Below are positions 10,178 through 18,984 of a stretch of DNA of 64,000 bases, piece after piece. The stretch lies in the NCBI GenBank assembly GCA_014444615.1, contig PVXE01000002.1:1-64000 (forward strand). Direction: 5' to 3'. This stretch comes from Tagaea sp. CACIAM 22H2 (GTDB taxonomy: Bacteria > Pseudomonadota > Alphaproteobacteria > CACIAM-22H2). The translations under genes were made by a program, and so were the position numbers. The first letter of the stretch is position 1. The number at the start of each line of letters is the position of its first letter. The notes beneath the pieces are model-generated. The model ran no database searches and had not been told where the DNA came from. It saw only the letters and a list, made by a program, of their open reading frames with translations.

Positions 10178-11947
10178 ATGACAGATAGTCCCGCCGCCGA
10201 CGTTCTCGTTCAGAGCATGACCCGCGCCCTCCTCGACGACCGCGAGGCGGCGATCGAGGGCATTTTCAAATCGGCCGATCTGGTGCTGCCTTACGCGTGC
10301 TGGACGCCCGATGTCGCGACCTTGCCGCACGCCACTTTGCGCGCCTTCGCGGAAAGCATGCCGCTCTTCGCGCGCGGCGGGATCGCGGCGGTCCTCGATG
10401 CGCTGCAAGCCCCCAGCCATGCCGAAATCGCGGCGAACTCGCTGGTCGTGCGCCTGCTCGACGACGGCGACATGGAATACGTCCATTACGGCGAAGCGCT
10501 GGCCCAATCCGGCGGCTATTCCTGGGCCGGGCAGCGCCTATCGGCGATGGCGAGCCGCACCCATTTCGCGCGCTATTACCAGGCGGGCTATCTGGCCGCG
10601 GGCAAGCGGCGCAAGACGCTCTACACCGAAAACGCGGGCGGGGCCGGTTTTGCGGTGCGCACATGGTGCCGCTTCGTGGTGCCGGTCGGCGCACCCCGCG
10701 GCCCCATCGAAGGCTACGCGGTCGGCAATGTCGGTTTGCCCGGACCGCCGATGTGGCGCGCCGTGCTGCCGCGCGGGGCGAGCTCCGAGATCGCCGCGCG
10801 CTGCAACGACCGCCATCGCCGTTTCGCGCTGGAAACTGCCGCCGCGTTGACGCGCGCGGCCGATCGCTCGGCCGTGCAAATGCTCGACGGTGGGCCGATC
10901 CCGTTCGGATTGCTGGCGGTCGATGCGTCGCGCTTGCGCTACGCCAACGCAGGATTCCTCGACGCGTTCGGGCTCGACGCGCAAGGCCTCGCCGCTTTCG
11001 AGCCCGCATCGATGTTCGCCGACGCGGACGCTTGGAAGAAGATCTCCGACGGCATCGTCGCGGGCGGTACGCCCGACCAGATCGAAACCGACATGATGCT
11101 CGCGCGCGGGCGCAAGGCGCATATGCGCCTGACCTTCGCGCGCGGCAGCTATAACGGCGGCGCTGGGATCGCGATCTGGCTGATCGATTTGACCCAACGC
11201 CGCGCGCTGGAACTCGAACTTGTGGCGGCGCGCGAAGCGGCGGAGGATGCCGCGCGCGCCAAGGCCGGGTTCCTTGCGGCAATGAGCCACGATCTGCGCA
11301 CGCCGCTCAACGCCGTCATCGGCTTCGGCGAGTTGATCGAACATCTCGCTTCCGATCCCGAATTGGGACGGACGCAGATCGCCAAGATCGCCGATTACGC
11401 GGCCAGCGTGATCCATTCGGGCGAGTTGCTGCGCACGCTGGTCGAAAACGTGCTGGAGGCCGCACGTCTCGAAAGCGGCAAGCTGGATTTGGCGCGCGAA
11501 AGACTCAACGCTGCCGACGCCATTCGACCGACATTGGAAAGTCTGGAATTGGCGGCGGCGCAAAAGAAGGTCGTGTTTGCCGCGGATCTTGCCCCCGACC
11601 TGGAGATCGCGGCGGATGCGCGCGCGCTGGCGCAGATTGCGCTCAACCTGATCGGTAACGCGATCAAATACACCGACGCCGGCGGCAACGTGCGCGTGCG
11701 TCTGGCGCGCGGCGAACGCGGCGGCGCGACGCTGGAAATCGCGGATACCGGCCGCGGGATCGGCGCCGCCGATCTCGCGCGCGTGGTCAAGCCGTTCGAG
11801 CGGGGCGAGCGCGAAGCGGGTACGCCGCGCGACGGCGTGGGGTTGGGTTTGGCCATCGCCAAAGGCTTGGTCGAGGCGCAAAACGGCACGCTCGACATCG
11901 CTTCGACGCCCGGCAAGGGCACGACGATCGTCGTGCGCTTGCCTTAA
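10178..11947 (+). CDS. Soluble PAS-containing hybrid-less sensor histidine kinase
   Basis: 589 residues with no membrane segment, so a cytosolic sensor. Residues 1-235 are an unassigned sensory region with a stretch reminiscent of PAS_5 proteins (around 100-170). A PAS-like fold follows at about 238-340 (F-G-L-L-A-V-D...L-R-Y-A-N-A-G-F), then the dimerisation domain with the phospho-acceptor H371 in M-S-H-D-L-R-T-P-L-N, then an ATPase domain with N-box (N-L-I-G-N-A-I-K-Y), G1 (D-T-G-R-G-I-G) and G2 (G-L-G-L-A-I-A-K). There is no receiver domain and no response regulator gene nearby, so it is an orphan. It is divergent from the type I secretion operon and shares its promoter region, which may hint at control of surface-protein export. 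The kinase call is certain; the signal is unknown. Confidence 0.92.
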   Translation: MTDSPAADVLVQSMTRALLDDREAAIEGIFKSADLVLPYACWTPDVATLPHATLRAFAESMPLFARGGIAAVLDALQAPSHAEIAANSLVVRLLDDGDMEYVHYGEALAQSGGYSWAGQRLSAMASRTHFARYYQAGYLAAGKRRKTLYTENAGGAGFAVRTWCRFVVPVGAPRGPIEGYAVGNVGLPGPPMWRAVLPRGASSEIAARCNDRHRRFALETAAALTRAADRSAVQMLDGGPIPFGLLAVDASRLRYANAGFLDAFGLDAQGLAAFEPASMFADADAWKKISDGIVAGGTPDQIETDMMLARGRKAHMRLTFARGSYNGGAGIAIWLIDLTQRRALELELVAAREAAEDAARAKAGFLAAMSHDLRTPLNAVIGFGELIEHLASDPELGRTQIAKIADYAASVIHSGELLRTLVENVLEAARLESGKLDLARERLNAADAIRPTLESLELAAAQKKVVFAADLAPDLEIAADARALAQIALNLIGNAIKYTDAGGNVRVRLARGERGGATLEIADTGRGIGAADLARVVKPFERGEREAGTPRDGVGLGLAIAKGLVEAQNGTLDIASTPGKGTTIVVRLP

Positions 11948-11948
11948 C

Positions 11949-12452
11949 TCAGGCGAATTCGCGCGTCGCGAAGCTTTTGTATTTCTCGGGATCGAAGAAA
12001 TTCGTGCCCGCGACATAGCCGCGACCGGGCGACATGTCGGGCTGGCGGCCGGGTTCGGCCGCACCCTCGAACGTCAATTCGAGTTGCACGCCCGACGGGT
12101 CGTAGACGAAAAGCTGCCACAACGTCGTGCCGGGCACGAGGAATTCGCGATAGGGCAGGCCGACGCTTTCGAATTTCGTACGATAATCGTGATAGCCGAA
12201 CGCGGCGACCGAAACATGGTCGATCGCGGCCGTGCCGTTGGGCGCGATGCCGGACGGCCCCAAGGCGGGCCCGCCCGCATAAATATGGAAAATCGCGTCG
12301 CCGCCGGGGGCGGGCAAGGCGAGCCAAGCGCCGGGAAAGCCGAAATCGGGGCGCTTCACTTGGCGCAGGCCCAGCACGTCGCAATAGAAACGCACCGTGG
12401 CGCCGAGATCGGCGGTTTTGATGGCGATATGGAAAAGACCGGTCAGCTTCAT
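11949..12452 (-). CDS. VOC (glyoxalase/dioxygenase superfamily) protein
   Basis: A 167-residue protein with the paired beta-alpha-beta-beta-beta modules of the vicinal oxygen chelate superfamily. The first module begins G-L-F-H-I-A-I-K-T-A-D-L (possible metal His at residue 8) and the second contains D-H-V-S-V-A. A late Glu in V-Q-L-E-L-T-F-E is in the usual metal-ligand region. Members include glyoxalase I, fosfomycin or bleomycin resistance proteins, epimerases and extradiol dioxygenases; the sequence does not decide among them. It is convergent with the kinase gene, one base apart, and probably cotranscribed behind the AlaX-type gene. Confidence 0.8.
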   Translation of the reverse strand: MKLTGLFHIAIKTADLGATVRFYCDVLGLRQVKRPDFGFPGAWLALPAPGGDAIFHIYAGGPALGPSGIAPNGTAAIDHVSVAAFGYHDYRTKFESVGLPYREFLVPGTTLWQLFVYDPSGVQLELTFEGAAEPGRQPDMSPGRGYVAGTNFFDPEKYKSFATREFA

Positions 12453-12461
12453 GGCGTCAGT

Positions 12462-13121
12462 CTAGCGTACCGGCGCGGCCGCGGAAATCTCGATCCGCTC
12501 TTTGCCCTTGCCGGGGTTGCGGCGTTTCAGCGCGATCGCGCCGATTTCGCCGCTGCGCTTCAAATGCGTGCCGCCGCAGGGCACGCGCGCGAACCCCTCG
12601 ATCTCCCAATAGCGGCGCTCCGCCGTTTCCTGGCCGGGCGCAAAGGCCGACACGATCGGCCGGTCGGCGGCGACGATCGCGTTGGCGGCTTCCGCGATGC
12701 CGGGCAAGGCGGGGGCGACGCTCTCGGGCCAGACGAAATCGATCCGCGCCTTGTCGGGCGCGATATGCGCGCCGATCCGTTCCGCGCCGGGAAAGTGCCG
12801 AACGGCTAGTTCGAGCACGATCTCCGCCGCGAAGTGAAGACGCATCAGCGCGTAGCGCCGCGCCCAATCGATCTGAACCTTCACGGCCTGGCGCGGCGTT
12901 AAACCGTGACCGGGATCGAGCGCGTAGACGATCCGTCCGTCGTCGTGCAGCGTCGCGCGTCGCACCGGCAGATCGGCGATGGTGCCGTGATCGCTTTCCT
13001 GCCCGCCGCATTCGGCGAAAAAAACTGTGCGGTCGAGTTCGACCCAATCCACGCCGGCACCGATCACCGTTGCGTCGCATTGCGTCGCGTAAGGATCGAT
13101 CCAGAAAAATTTTGACGTCAT
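12462..13121 (-). CDS. AlaX-type alanyl-tRNA editing protein
   Basis: The 219-residue protein matches the free-standing editing domain related to the second half of alanyl-tRNA synthetase, which hydrolyses mischarged Ser- or Gly-tRNA(Ala). The F-F-A-E-C-G-G-Q-E-S-D segment (residues 34-44), the I-G-A-H-I block and the C-terminal C-G-G-T-H zinc motif (C182, H186) are clear. The first zinc motif, normally H-x3-H, reads H96-F-A-A-E100, so the second ligand is Glu. This appears to be a trait of a bacterial subgroup rather than damage, because surrounding residues are conserved. It overlaps the upstream glycosyltransferase gene by 4 bp (ATGA), so the two are coexpressed. Confidence 0.87.
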   Translation of the reverse strand: MTSKFFWIDPYATQCDATVIGAGVDWVELDRTVFFAECGGQESDHGTIADLPVRRATLHDDGRIVYALDPGHGLTPRQAVKVQIDWARRYALMRLHFAAEIVLELAVRHFPGAERIGAHIAPDKARIDFVWPESVAPALPGIAEAANAIVAADRPIVSAFAPGQETAERRYWEIEGFARVPCGGTHLKRSGEIGAIALKRRNPGKGKERIEISAAAPVR

Positions 13122-14038
13122 GCGAGTTCGGCGCGCCAGAATTCGAGCAACGCCGCCTGGGCGCGCGCGGGCGAATAGGCGGCGACGGTGGCGGCCCCGG
13201 CATCGAGCATCGCTTGATGCGCGGCCGGATCGTTGTCGACCCTATCGATCGCGGCGGCGAGCGCATCGACGCAAGCGCGCCAATCCTCCTCCGGCGCCCA
13301 GAAGCCGTTCGCCGCGGTCATATATTCGCGCCCGCCATCGCCCATGAAACCGGCGGGGATCGTTTTGCACGCCATCGCTTCGAGCGGCGGCAGGCCGAAG
13401 GATTCGCGATGCGACAGCGACAGGAACCATTGCGCGCGCGCCATTTCGGCGGCGGCTTGCGCGGCCGTTGCGCCGTCGACCGACAGCCAGGGAATGTCGG
13501 CATGGCGCTTGTGGCGGCGCTTGAACGTGTGATGGATCAGCGCCGCCATATCGGCGCGCTTGCGCGGCATCAGCAATATCGTGCGCGTCTTGGCGGCGGG
13601 CGCGTATTCGGCCGGATCGATCGCATAAGGCACGATCGGTATGTCGAGGGCGTAGACGTCGCGGAAAAAAGCGCGCACCGCCACGCTCGACCCCAGCACG
13701 CGATCGACACCGAATTCCGCGATCCCGGCCATCGGATCGGCAGCGAAGGGCAGGTAGTACTGGTTCTGGCAGAACAGAATGCGCCGGATCGGCGCCTGCG
13801 CGAGCGGCGCCAGCAGATGCGGCAAGCCTTCGGGAATGACGACCCGGTCGCCGGCCTGGGGCGCATAGGCCAGATCGAGTTTGGCGCGCGAGGCATAGAA
13901 ATCTTGGACCGGCGGGGCAGCCATTGCGATCGCCGCGTCGAACCCGGCCGCCGCCAGCCATTCGACATGGCGATGGATGGTCGCAACACCGCCGAACGGC
14001 TTGTCGAAAGGGTGCAGCAGGTAGCGGATACGGGCCAT
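13118..14038 (-). CDS. Small GT-B (GT4-like) glycosyltransferase
   Basis: 306 residues. The N-terminus (R-Y-L-L-H-P...F-G-G-V-A-T-I-H-R-H) looks like the acceptor half of a GT-B enzyme. The C-terminal half contains the E-x7-E motif of retaining GT4 enzymes (E-S-F-G-L-P-P-L-E at about 215-223), which contacts the sugar-nucleotide donor. It is shorter than the usual 350-400 residues, and the donor domain between about 150 and 200 is compact. No membrane helix is seen. It begins the run glycosyltransferase - alaX - VOC and is divergent from the BMP importer. The acceptor is unknown; glycosylation of envelope or flagellar components is possible but unsupported. Confidence 0.75.
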   Translation of the reverse strand: MARIRYLLHPFDKPFGGVATIHRHVEWLAAAGFDAAIAMAAPPVQDFYASRAKLDLAYAPQAGDRVVIPEGLPHLLAPLAQAPIRRILFCQNQYYLPFAADPMAGIAEFGVDRVLGSSVAVRAFFRDVYALDIPIVPYAIDPAEYAPAAKTRTILLMPRKRADMAALIHHTFKRRHKRHADIPWLSVDGATAAQAAAEMARAQWFLSLSHRESFGLPPLEAMACKTIPAGFMGDGGREYMTAANGFWAPEEDWRACVDALAAAIDRVDNDPAAHQAMLDAGAATVAAYSPARAQAALLEFWRAELA

Positions 14039-14170
14039 GTCAGCCGGGCCGGGAATCGGTCGTCGAGTTCATGACCGAGCGTAACCCGGCACCCGGACCG
14101 GACCAAATCCCCTGGTGCGCAGCGCGAATCAGGGCAAATTCGCGCCCTTTTCGGCACTCCGCGATGCCCC

Positions 14171-14186
14171 TGGCATATCCATTGCT
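14171..14186 (+). promoter_or_regulatory. Sigma-54 (RpoN) promoter of the BMP importer operon
   Basis: TGGCATATCCATTGCT matches the -24/-12 consensus TGGCAC-N5-TTGCW, with GG at 14172-14173 and GC at 14184-14185, exactly 12 bases apart, and a pyrimidine before it. Transcription would begin near 14197, about 40 bases before the first gene, which has a strong GAGGAGG ribosome site. Sigma-54 with NtrC is the classic control of nitrogen-source scavenging operons. Confidence 0.7.
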
Positions 14187-14238
14187 TGCTCCACCATAGG
14201 GCGTGTCGGACGCCCGAAACCAAGAATGAGGAGGGCCT

Positions 14239-15354
14239 ATGCCCCTGGATCGTTTTTCCCGCCGTTCGTTCCTGCAAGGTACCGCCGCCGGTGCCGCCGC
14301 CCTGTCGCTGGGCGACATCAAGCTGGCGTCCGCCCAGGCGAAGGTGACCATCGGCATCATCTATGTCGGCCCGAAGGACGATTTCGGCTGGAACCAGGCG
14401 CACGCGGTCAACGTCGCCGCTTTGCGCAGCCTGCCGAACGTGTCGATCGTCGAGGAGGAGAACGTGCCCGAGACGGCGGCGGTTCTCAAATCGATGGAGT
14501 CGATGATCAATCTCGAGGGCGCCAATCTGATCCTCGCGACCTCGTTCGGTTATTTCAATCCGTTCATGGTCGACGCGGCCAAGAAGTACCCGAAGGTTAC
14601 GTTCCGGCACGCCGCCCCGTTGTGGGAAAAGGGCAAGCATCCGGACAATGCCGGAAGCTATTTCGGTTATCTCGATCAGGCGCACTACATCAACGGCGTG
14701 GCCGCCGGCCTCGCGACTAAGACGAACAAGATCGGCTTCGTCGCCGCCAAGCCGATCTCGTCGGTCTTGCGCAACATCAACTCGGTGCTGTGGGGCGCAC
14801 GCTCGGTCAATCCGAACGTGACCGTGCAACTGATCTTCACCGGCGACTGGGCGCTGCCCGTGCGCGAAGCGGAAGCCGCCAATGCGCTGGCGGGAGCCGG
14901 TTGCGACATCCTCACCTGCCACGTGGATAGTCCGAAGGTCGTGATCGAAACCGCCGAGCGGCGCGGGATCATGAGCCTGGGTCATAACGCCAGCCAGGCC
15001 GCGCTGGCGCCCAAGGGTTTCATCACGGGTGCCGAGTATAAGTGGGAGACGATCTACAAAACCTTCGCCGACGCCATCGCCAAGGGTCAGCCCGTGCCCA
15101 ACCAGTTGTTCGGCGGATACGAGAAGGACATGGTGCGCAACACCGCCTACGGTGCGGGCGCGCCCGAAGCCGCGCGCAAGGCAGCCGACGCGGCGATCGC
15201 CGACCTCAAGGCCGGCAAGCGCATCCTGAAAGGTCCGGTCAAAGACAATAAAGGCGCGGTGGCGCTGCCCAGCGCCGACGGTTACGACAATCTCGATCGC
15301 GTGCTCGACGGCATGAACTTCCTCGCCGAAGGCGTGGTCGGGTCGATCACCTGA
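14239..15354 (+). CDS. BMP family ABC transporter substrate-binding protein
   Basis: 371 residues starting with a Tat-type signal (S-R-R-S-F-L-Q-G, then an Ala-rich stretch cut near A-S-A-Q-A, residue 34). The mature part is a Bmp/PnrA-type periplasmic binding protein, with the G-x-I-Y-V-G-P-K-D-D-F-G-W-N-Q-A-H opening, a central A-T-S-F-G-Y-F...A-K-K-Y-P block and a C-H-V-D-S-P segment. Proteins of this family bind purine nucleosides or related compounds. It heads a five-gene set with two permeases, a double ATPase and an isochorismatase-like hydrolase. Ligand identity is inferred from family only; the sigma-54 promoter argues for a nitrogen-rich ligand. Confidence 0.9.
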   Translation: MPLDRFSRRSFLQGTAAGAAALSLGDIKLASAQAKVTIGIIYVGPKDDFGWNQAHAVNVAALRSLPNVSIVEEENVPETAAVLKSMESMINLEGANLILATSFGYFNPFMVDAAKKYPKVTFRHAAPLWEKGKHPDNAGSYFGYLDQAHYINGVAAGLATKTNKIGFVAAKPISSVLRNINSVLWGARSVNPNVTVQLIFTGDWALPVREAEAANALAGAGCDILTCHVDSPKVVIETAERRGIMSLGHNASQAALAPKGFITGAEYKWETIYKTFADAIAKGQPVPNQLFGGYEKDMVRNTAYGAGAPEAARKAADAAIADLKAGKRILKGPVKDNKGAVALPSADGYDNLDRVLDGMNFLAEGVVGSIT

Positions 15355-15360
15355 GGAACC

Positions 15361-15394
15361 GGGGCGGGCGCGCGTTGCGTCCGCCCCTTTCTTT
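15361..15394 (+). terminator. Leaky terminator / attenuator hairpin after BMP binding-protein gene
   Basis: A GC-rich stem (GGGGCGG at 15361-15367 pairing with CCGCCCC at 15381-15387, extended inward) is followed by TTTCTTT. It lies between the binding-protein gene and the first permease gene in the same operon. It could lower permease relative to binding-protein expression, as is common in importer operons. Confidence 0.6.
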
Positions 15395-15406
15395 GCCGGC
15401 CGAAGG

Positions 15407-16528
15407 ATGACCGACATCACGTCTCCCCAATCCGCTTCCACGCATGGCATCTTCGATTCCGATTGGATGATCCGCGTGCGGCGCGGATCGGAAGCCTTGG
15501 CGATTCCGCTCGCCGCGTTGCTGGTCTCCGCACTTCTGTTCTCGATCTTCCTGCTGGCGCTCGGCAAGTCGCCCGCACAGTTCTTTCAGCTTGTCTGGCT
15601 CGGCGGTTTCGGCACGGCTTTCTCCTGGTCGAATACGCTGCTGCGCGCGGCCCCGGTGATGCTGACGGCCTTGGCCGTGGCGATCCCCGCACGCCTCGGC
15701 CTCACCATGATCGGCGGGGAGGGCGCGCTCGTGCTCGGCGGCTTCACCGCCGCCGCGATCGCCATTCCGCTGATCGGCAGCGGCGCGCCGCTCTTCATGC
15801 ATATCCTGATGTTCGCGGGCGCGCTGGCGGTCGGGGCGGCTTGGGTCGGGCTTGCGGGCGCGTTGCGCCAGTTCCGCGGTGTCAACGAGACGATCTCGAC
15901 GCTGCTGCTCTCCTATATCGCCATCGCGATCATGAATTTTTTCGTCGAGGGCGCGTTGCGTGACCCCGCCGATCCCAACAAGCCGTCGACCAAGGCGCTG
16001 GAAAGCGCGGAGATGATCGGCAAACTGCCGGGCATCGACGTGCATTGGGGCCTGGCCTTCGCCGTCGTTGCCTGCGTCGCCGTCTATATCCTGATGTTCC
16101 GCACGACCTTCGGCTTCGCCTGCAAGATCGCCGGCGGCAATGCGCGCGCGGCGCTTGCGCAAGGCTTGCCGGTCGGGCGCCTTGTCATTGTCGCGACGCT
16201 GATCGCGGGCGCCTGTGCGGGCATGGCGGGCTATTTCGAGGTCGCCGCCGTGCACGGCAAGGCGAACGCCTCGCTCGCCACCGGCTATGGTTTCACCGGC
16301 ATTCTCGTCGCGTTTCTCGCACGCCAGCATCCGTTGGCGATCATGCCCGTGGCGATCCTGTTCGGCGGCATCGCGGCGGCGGGCGGCATCATCCAGCGCC
16401 GCATGGGCCTGCCCGACGCGACCGTGCTGCTGCTGCAAGGCATGACTTTCGTCGTCCTGTTGGCGAGCGAGACGTTCTATGGGCGTCTCGCGATTTTCAA
16501 TCCCAAAGCGCGGACGGAGCGAACCTGA
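15407..16528 (+). CDS. ABC transporter permease (nucleoside/BMP type)
   Basis: A 373-residue polytopic protein with about nine hydrophobic segments after a ~35-residue cytoplasmic start. It belongs to the branched-chain-permease superfamily in its YufP/NupP-like branch, seen in the M-I-G-G-E-G-A-L-V-L-G-G-F block (about 104-116) and the G-V-N-E-T-I-S-T-L-L-L-S-Y segment (about 158-170), the usual coupling region for the ATPase. It would form a heterodimer with the next permease. Its stop codon overlaps the start of that gene by one base (TGATG). Confidence 0.9.
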   Translation: MTDITSPQSASTHGIFDSDWMIRVRRGSEALAIPLAALLVSALLFSIFLLALGKSPAQFFQLVWLGGFGTAFSWSNTLLRAAPVMLTALAVAIPARLGLTMIGGEGALVLGGFTAAAIAIPLIGSGAPLFMHILMFAGALAVGAAWVGLAGALRQFRGVNETISTLLLSYIAIAIMNFFVEGALRDPADPNKPSTKALESAEMIGKLPGIDVHWGLAFAVVACVAVYILMFRTTFGFACKIAGGNARAALAQGLPVGRLVIVATLIAGACAGMAGYFEVAAVHGKANASLATGYGFTGILVAFLARQHPLAIMPVAILFGGIAAAGGIIQRRMGLPDATVLLLQGMTFVVLLASETFYGRLAIFNPKARTERT

Positions 16529-17451
16529 TGGATGCGGGCCTCGCCCTATCGACCGTGATCGCCGCGATGCTGGGCGGCGCGATCCGCGTCACCACGCCAT
16601 TCCTGTTCGTGGCGCTCGGCGAAATGCTGACCGAGCGGTCGGGCCGCATCAATCTCGGCCTCGAAGGCACGCTGGTGCTGGGCGCGATGACCGCTTATGC
16701 GTTCTCCTACGGCACGGGTTCGCCCTGGATCGGCGTGCTAGCGGCGGGGTGCTTCGGCTTCCTGATGGGCACGCTGCACGCGACGATCTGCCGGCTTCCG
16801 GGCGTCAACGATATCGCCGTCGGTATCGCGTTGATGCTGTTCGGCACCGGCGTGGCGTTCTTCTTCGGCAAGCCTTACATCCAGCCGACAGCACCGCGCT
16901 TGCCGTCGATCTCGCTGGGGGCTTGGACCGGGGATCCGCGTTTCGAACAGGCCTTGCAGATCAATCCGCTGTTCCTGATCGGTATCGCATTGGCGATCTT
17001 TCTCGCCTGGGCGCTGAAGAATACGCGTATGGGCCTCGTGCTGCGCGTGACGGGCGATAGCGAAGCGGCGGCACGCGCCCTCGGCCATCCGGTGATGCTG
17101 ATCCGCTTGCTCGCCACCGCCGTGGGCGGCTTCTTCGCCGGCGTGGGCGGCGCGTTCCTGTCGCTCTACTATCCGGGCAGCTGGAACGAAGGCTTGTCCT
17201 CGGGCCAAGGCTTGATGGCCGTAGCACTCGTTATCTTCGCGCGCTGGGACCCGATCCGCTGCCTTTATGCGGCATTGCTGTTCGGTGCGGCGGGCGCGTT
17301 GGGGCCGGCACTCCAATCCATCGGCGTGACGCAAGGCTATTATTTCTTCAACGCCGCTCCTTACATTCTGACGCTGTTCCTGATGATCGGCTCGGCGGGT
17401 TCCAAGAAAGCCTTGCGCGACGCGCCGGGCGAATTGTCGTTGACGCGGTGA
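16528..17451 (+). CDS. ABC transporter permease (nucleoside/BMP type), second subunit
   Basis: ATG at 16528 overlaps the previous stop, giving 307 residues; longer upstream frames only shadow the previous gene. About eight to nine hydrophobic segments, with the family blocks S-G-R-I-N-L-G-L-E-G-T-L-V-L-G-A and P-G-V-N-D-I-A-V-G-I-A-L. This is the YufQ/NupQ-like partner of the preceding permease, at the usual ~300-residue length. It overlaps the ATPase gene by GTGA. Confidence 0.9.
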   Translation: MDAGLALSTVIAAMLGGAIRVTTPFLFVALGEMLTERSGRINLGLEGTLVLGAMTAYAFSYGTGSPWIGVLAAGCFGFLMGTLHATICRLPGVNDIAVGIALMLFGTGVAFFFGKPYIQPTAPRLPSISLGAWTGDPRFEQALQINPLFLIGIALAIFLAWALKNTRMGLVLRVTGDSEAAARALGHPVMLIRLLATAVGGFFAGVGGAFLSLYYPGSWNEGLSSGQGLMAVALVIFARWDPIRCLYAALLFGAAGALGPALQSIGVTQGYYFFNAAPYILTLFLMIGSAGSKKALRDAPGELSLTR

Positions 17452-18983
17452 TCGCCATGACCGGGGAACGCCGCGCTATCGGTCTCGAAGCCGTCAAGAT
17501 GCGCAAAGTCTTCGGCGGGCTCGTGGCCCTCGACGACGTGTCGCTGAAAGTGCCGGCCGGCACGTTCCACGCGCTGCTGGGCGAGAACGGGGCGGGCAAG
17601 TCGACGCTCGTCAAATGCATCATGGGTTTCTACAAACCCGATGGTGGCCAGGTTCTGGTCGATGGGCGCCAGAGCGCCATCGCCAATCCGCGCGAAGCGG
17701 CCGAGGCCGGGATCGGCATGGTCTATCAGCATTTCACGCTGGTGCCGTCGCTGACCGGGGCCGAGAACCTCGTCGTGTCGCGCCCGCGTGGACGCCAGAT
17801 CATCGATTGGAAGGCCGAGCATGCGGCGCTGGAGGAATTCCTTGCCCGCATGCCGTTCCGCGCACCGCTCGACAAGCCCGTCCACATGCTGTCGGCAGGC
17901 GAGAAGCAGAAGCTCGAAATCCTCAAGCAGCTGTTCCTCGATCAGCGTTTCATCATCCTCGACGAGCCGACGTCGGTTCTCACACCCGACGAGGCCGACG
18001 AAGTGCTGGGCCTGTTGCGCGGCATGACCAAGCGCGGCGATGTCACCGTGCTGATGATCACGCATAAATTCCGCGAAGTGCAGGCCTTCGCCGACGATCT
18101 GACCGTGCTGCGCAAGGGCGGTTATGCGGGCGCAGGCAAAGTGGCCGAAACGCCGGTCGACGCGATGGCGAAGATGATGATCGGCGACACGCAGATCCGC
18201 GAGCGCGCGGCGCGCGTCGCGCAAAAAGACGCGCCGGTGACGCTTGATATCGCCGGCGTGTGCGCCGATGCCGATGACGGCCGCGTGGCGATCGACGGGA
18301 TCAATCTCAAAATCCATGCGGGCGAGATCGTCGGCATCGCGGGCGTGTCGGGCAACGGACAGAGCGCGCTGGTCGAAGTCCTGTCCGGTCAGCGCCCGAT
18401 GCGCGAAGGCCAGCTGACGATCAAAGGATCTGATTTCATTCCCAGCCGTCAATCGATGGCGAAATACAAAGTCTTCGGCCTGCCCGAAGAGCCGTTGAAG
18501 AACGCCGCCGTGCCCAACATGACGGTGGCGGAGAACATCGCCTTCCGCACCTTCGATCAACCGCCGATCGCCACGCTGGGGTGGTGGCTGTCGGCGGGGC
18601 CGATGCGCAAGCGCGCGCAGGAATTAATCGCGCGTTATCGCGTGAAGACGCCGTCGGCCGATGCGCCAATCGCGGCGCTGTCGGGCGGCAACGTGCAGCG
18701 CGCCGTTCTGGCGCGCGAACTTTCGGGCGAGGTCGACGTGCTGATCGTCGCCAACCCGTGCTTCGGATTGGATTTCGCCTCGGTCGAGGAAATCCGCGCC
18801 CAGATCATGGATCAGCGCAATCGCGGCGCGGCGGTGCTGCTCGTGTCCGAGGATCTCGACGAAATCCTGTCGCTGTCCGATCGCGTCGCCGTGATGTCGG
18901 AAGGCAAGATCGCCTATGTTGAGGAGATCGCCAAAACCGACCGTGCGACGATCGGCCATCACATGGCCGGGCATGGTCACTGA
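17448..18983 (+). CDS. Double-domain ABC transporter ATPase (nucleoside/BMP type)
   Basis: 511 residues from GTG at 17448; an ATG three codons in (17457) is an alternative start. Domain 1 (about 10-240) has Walker [10 protein letters not shown], signature L-S-A-G-E and Walker B with D-E-P-T-S. Domain 2 (about 260-500) has a degenerate Walker A (G-V-S-G-N-G-Q-S-A), signature L-S-G-G-N and a Walker B ending A-N-P-C-F-G-L-D, so the catalytic Glu is replaced by Asn. A weak second site is usual in this RbsA/YufO-type family, where A-Q-P-T-R-G-L-D is common, but A-N-P-C-F is more divergent. It powers import of the ligand captured by the BMP protein. Confidence 0.92.
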   Translation: MIAMTGERRAIGLEAVKMRKVFGGLVALDDVSLKVPAGTFHALLGENGAGKSTLVKCIMGFYKPDGGQVLVDGRQSAIANPREAAEAGIGMVYQHFTLVPSLTGAENLVVSRPRGRQIIDWKAEHAALEEFLARMPFRAPLDKPVHMLSAGEKQKLEILKQLFLDQRFIILDEPTSVLTPDEADEVLGLLRGMTKRGDVTVLMITHKFREVQAFADDLTVLRKGGYAGAGKVAETPVDAMAKMMIGDTQIRERAARVAQKDAPVTLDIAGVCADADDGRVAIDGINLKIHAGEIVGIAGVSGNGQSALVEVLSGQRPMREGQLTIKGSDFIPSRQSMAKYKVFGLPEEPLKNAAVPNMTVAENIAFRTFDQPPIATLGWWLSAGPMRKRAQELIARYRVKTPSADAPIAALSGGNVQRAVLARELSGEVDVLIVANPCFGLDFASVEEIRAQIMDQRNRGAAVLLVSEDLDEILSLSDRVAVMSEGKIAYVEEIAKTDRATIGHHMAGHGH

Positions 18984-18984
18984 A

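Noticed and set aside
8320..10188. Long open frame opposite the type I secretion ABC gene
   Set aside because: Shadow frame with Arg/Gln/His-rich translation; the opposite strand carries conserved ABC motifs.
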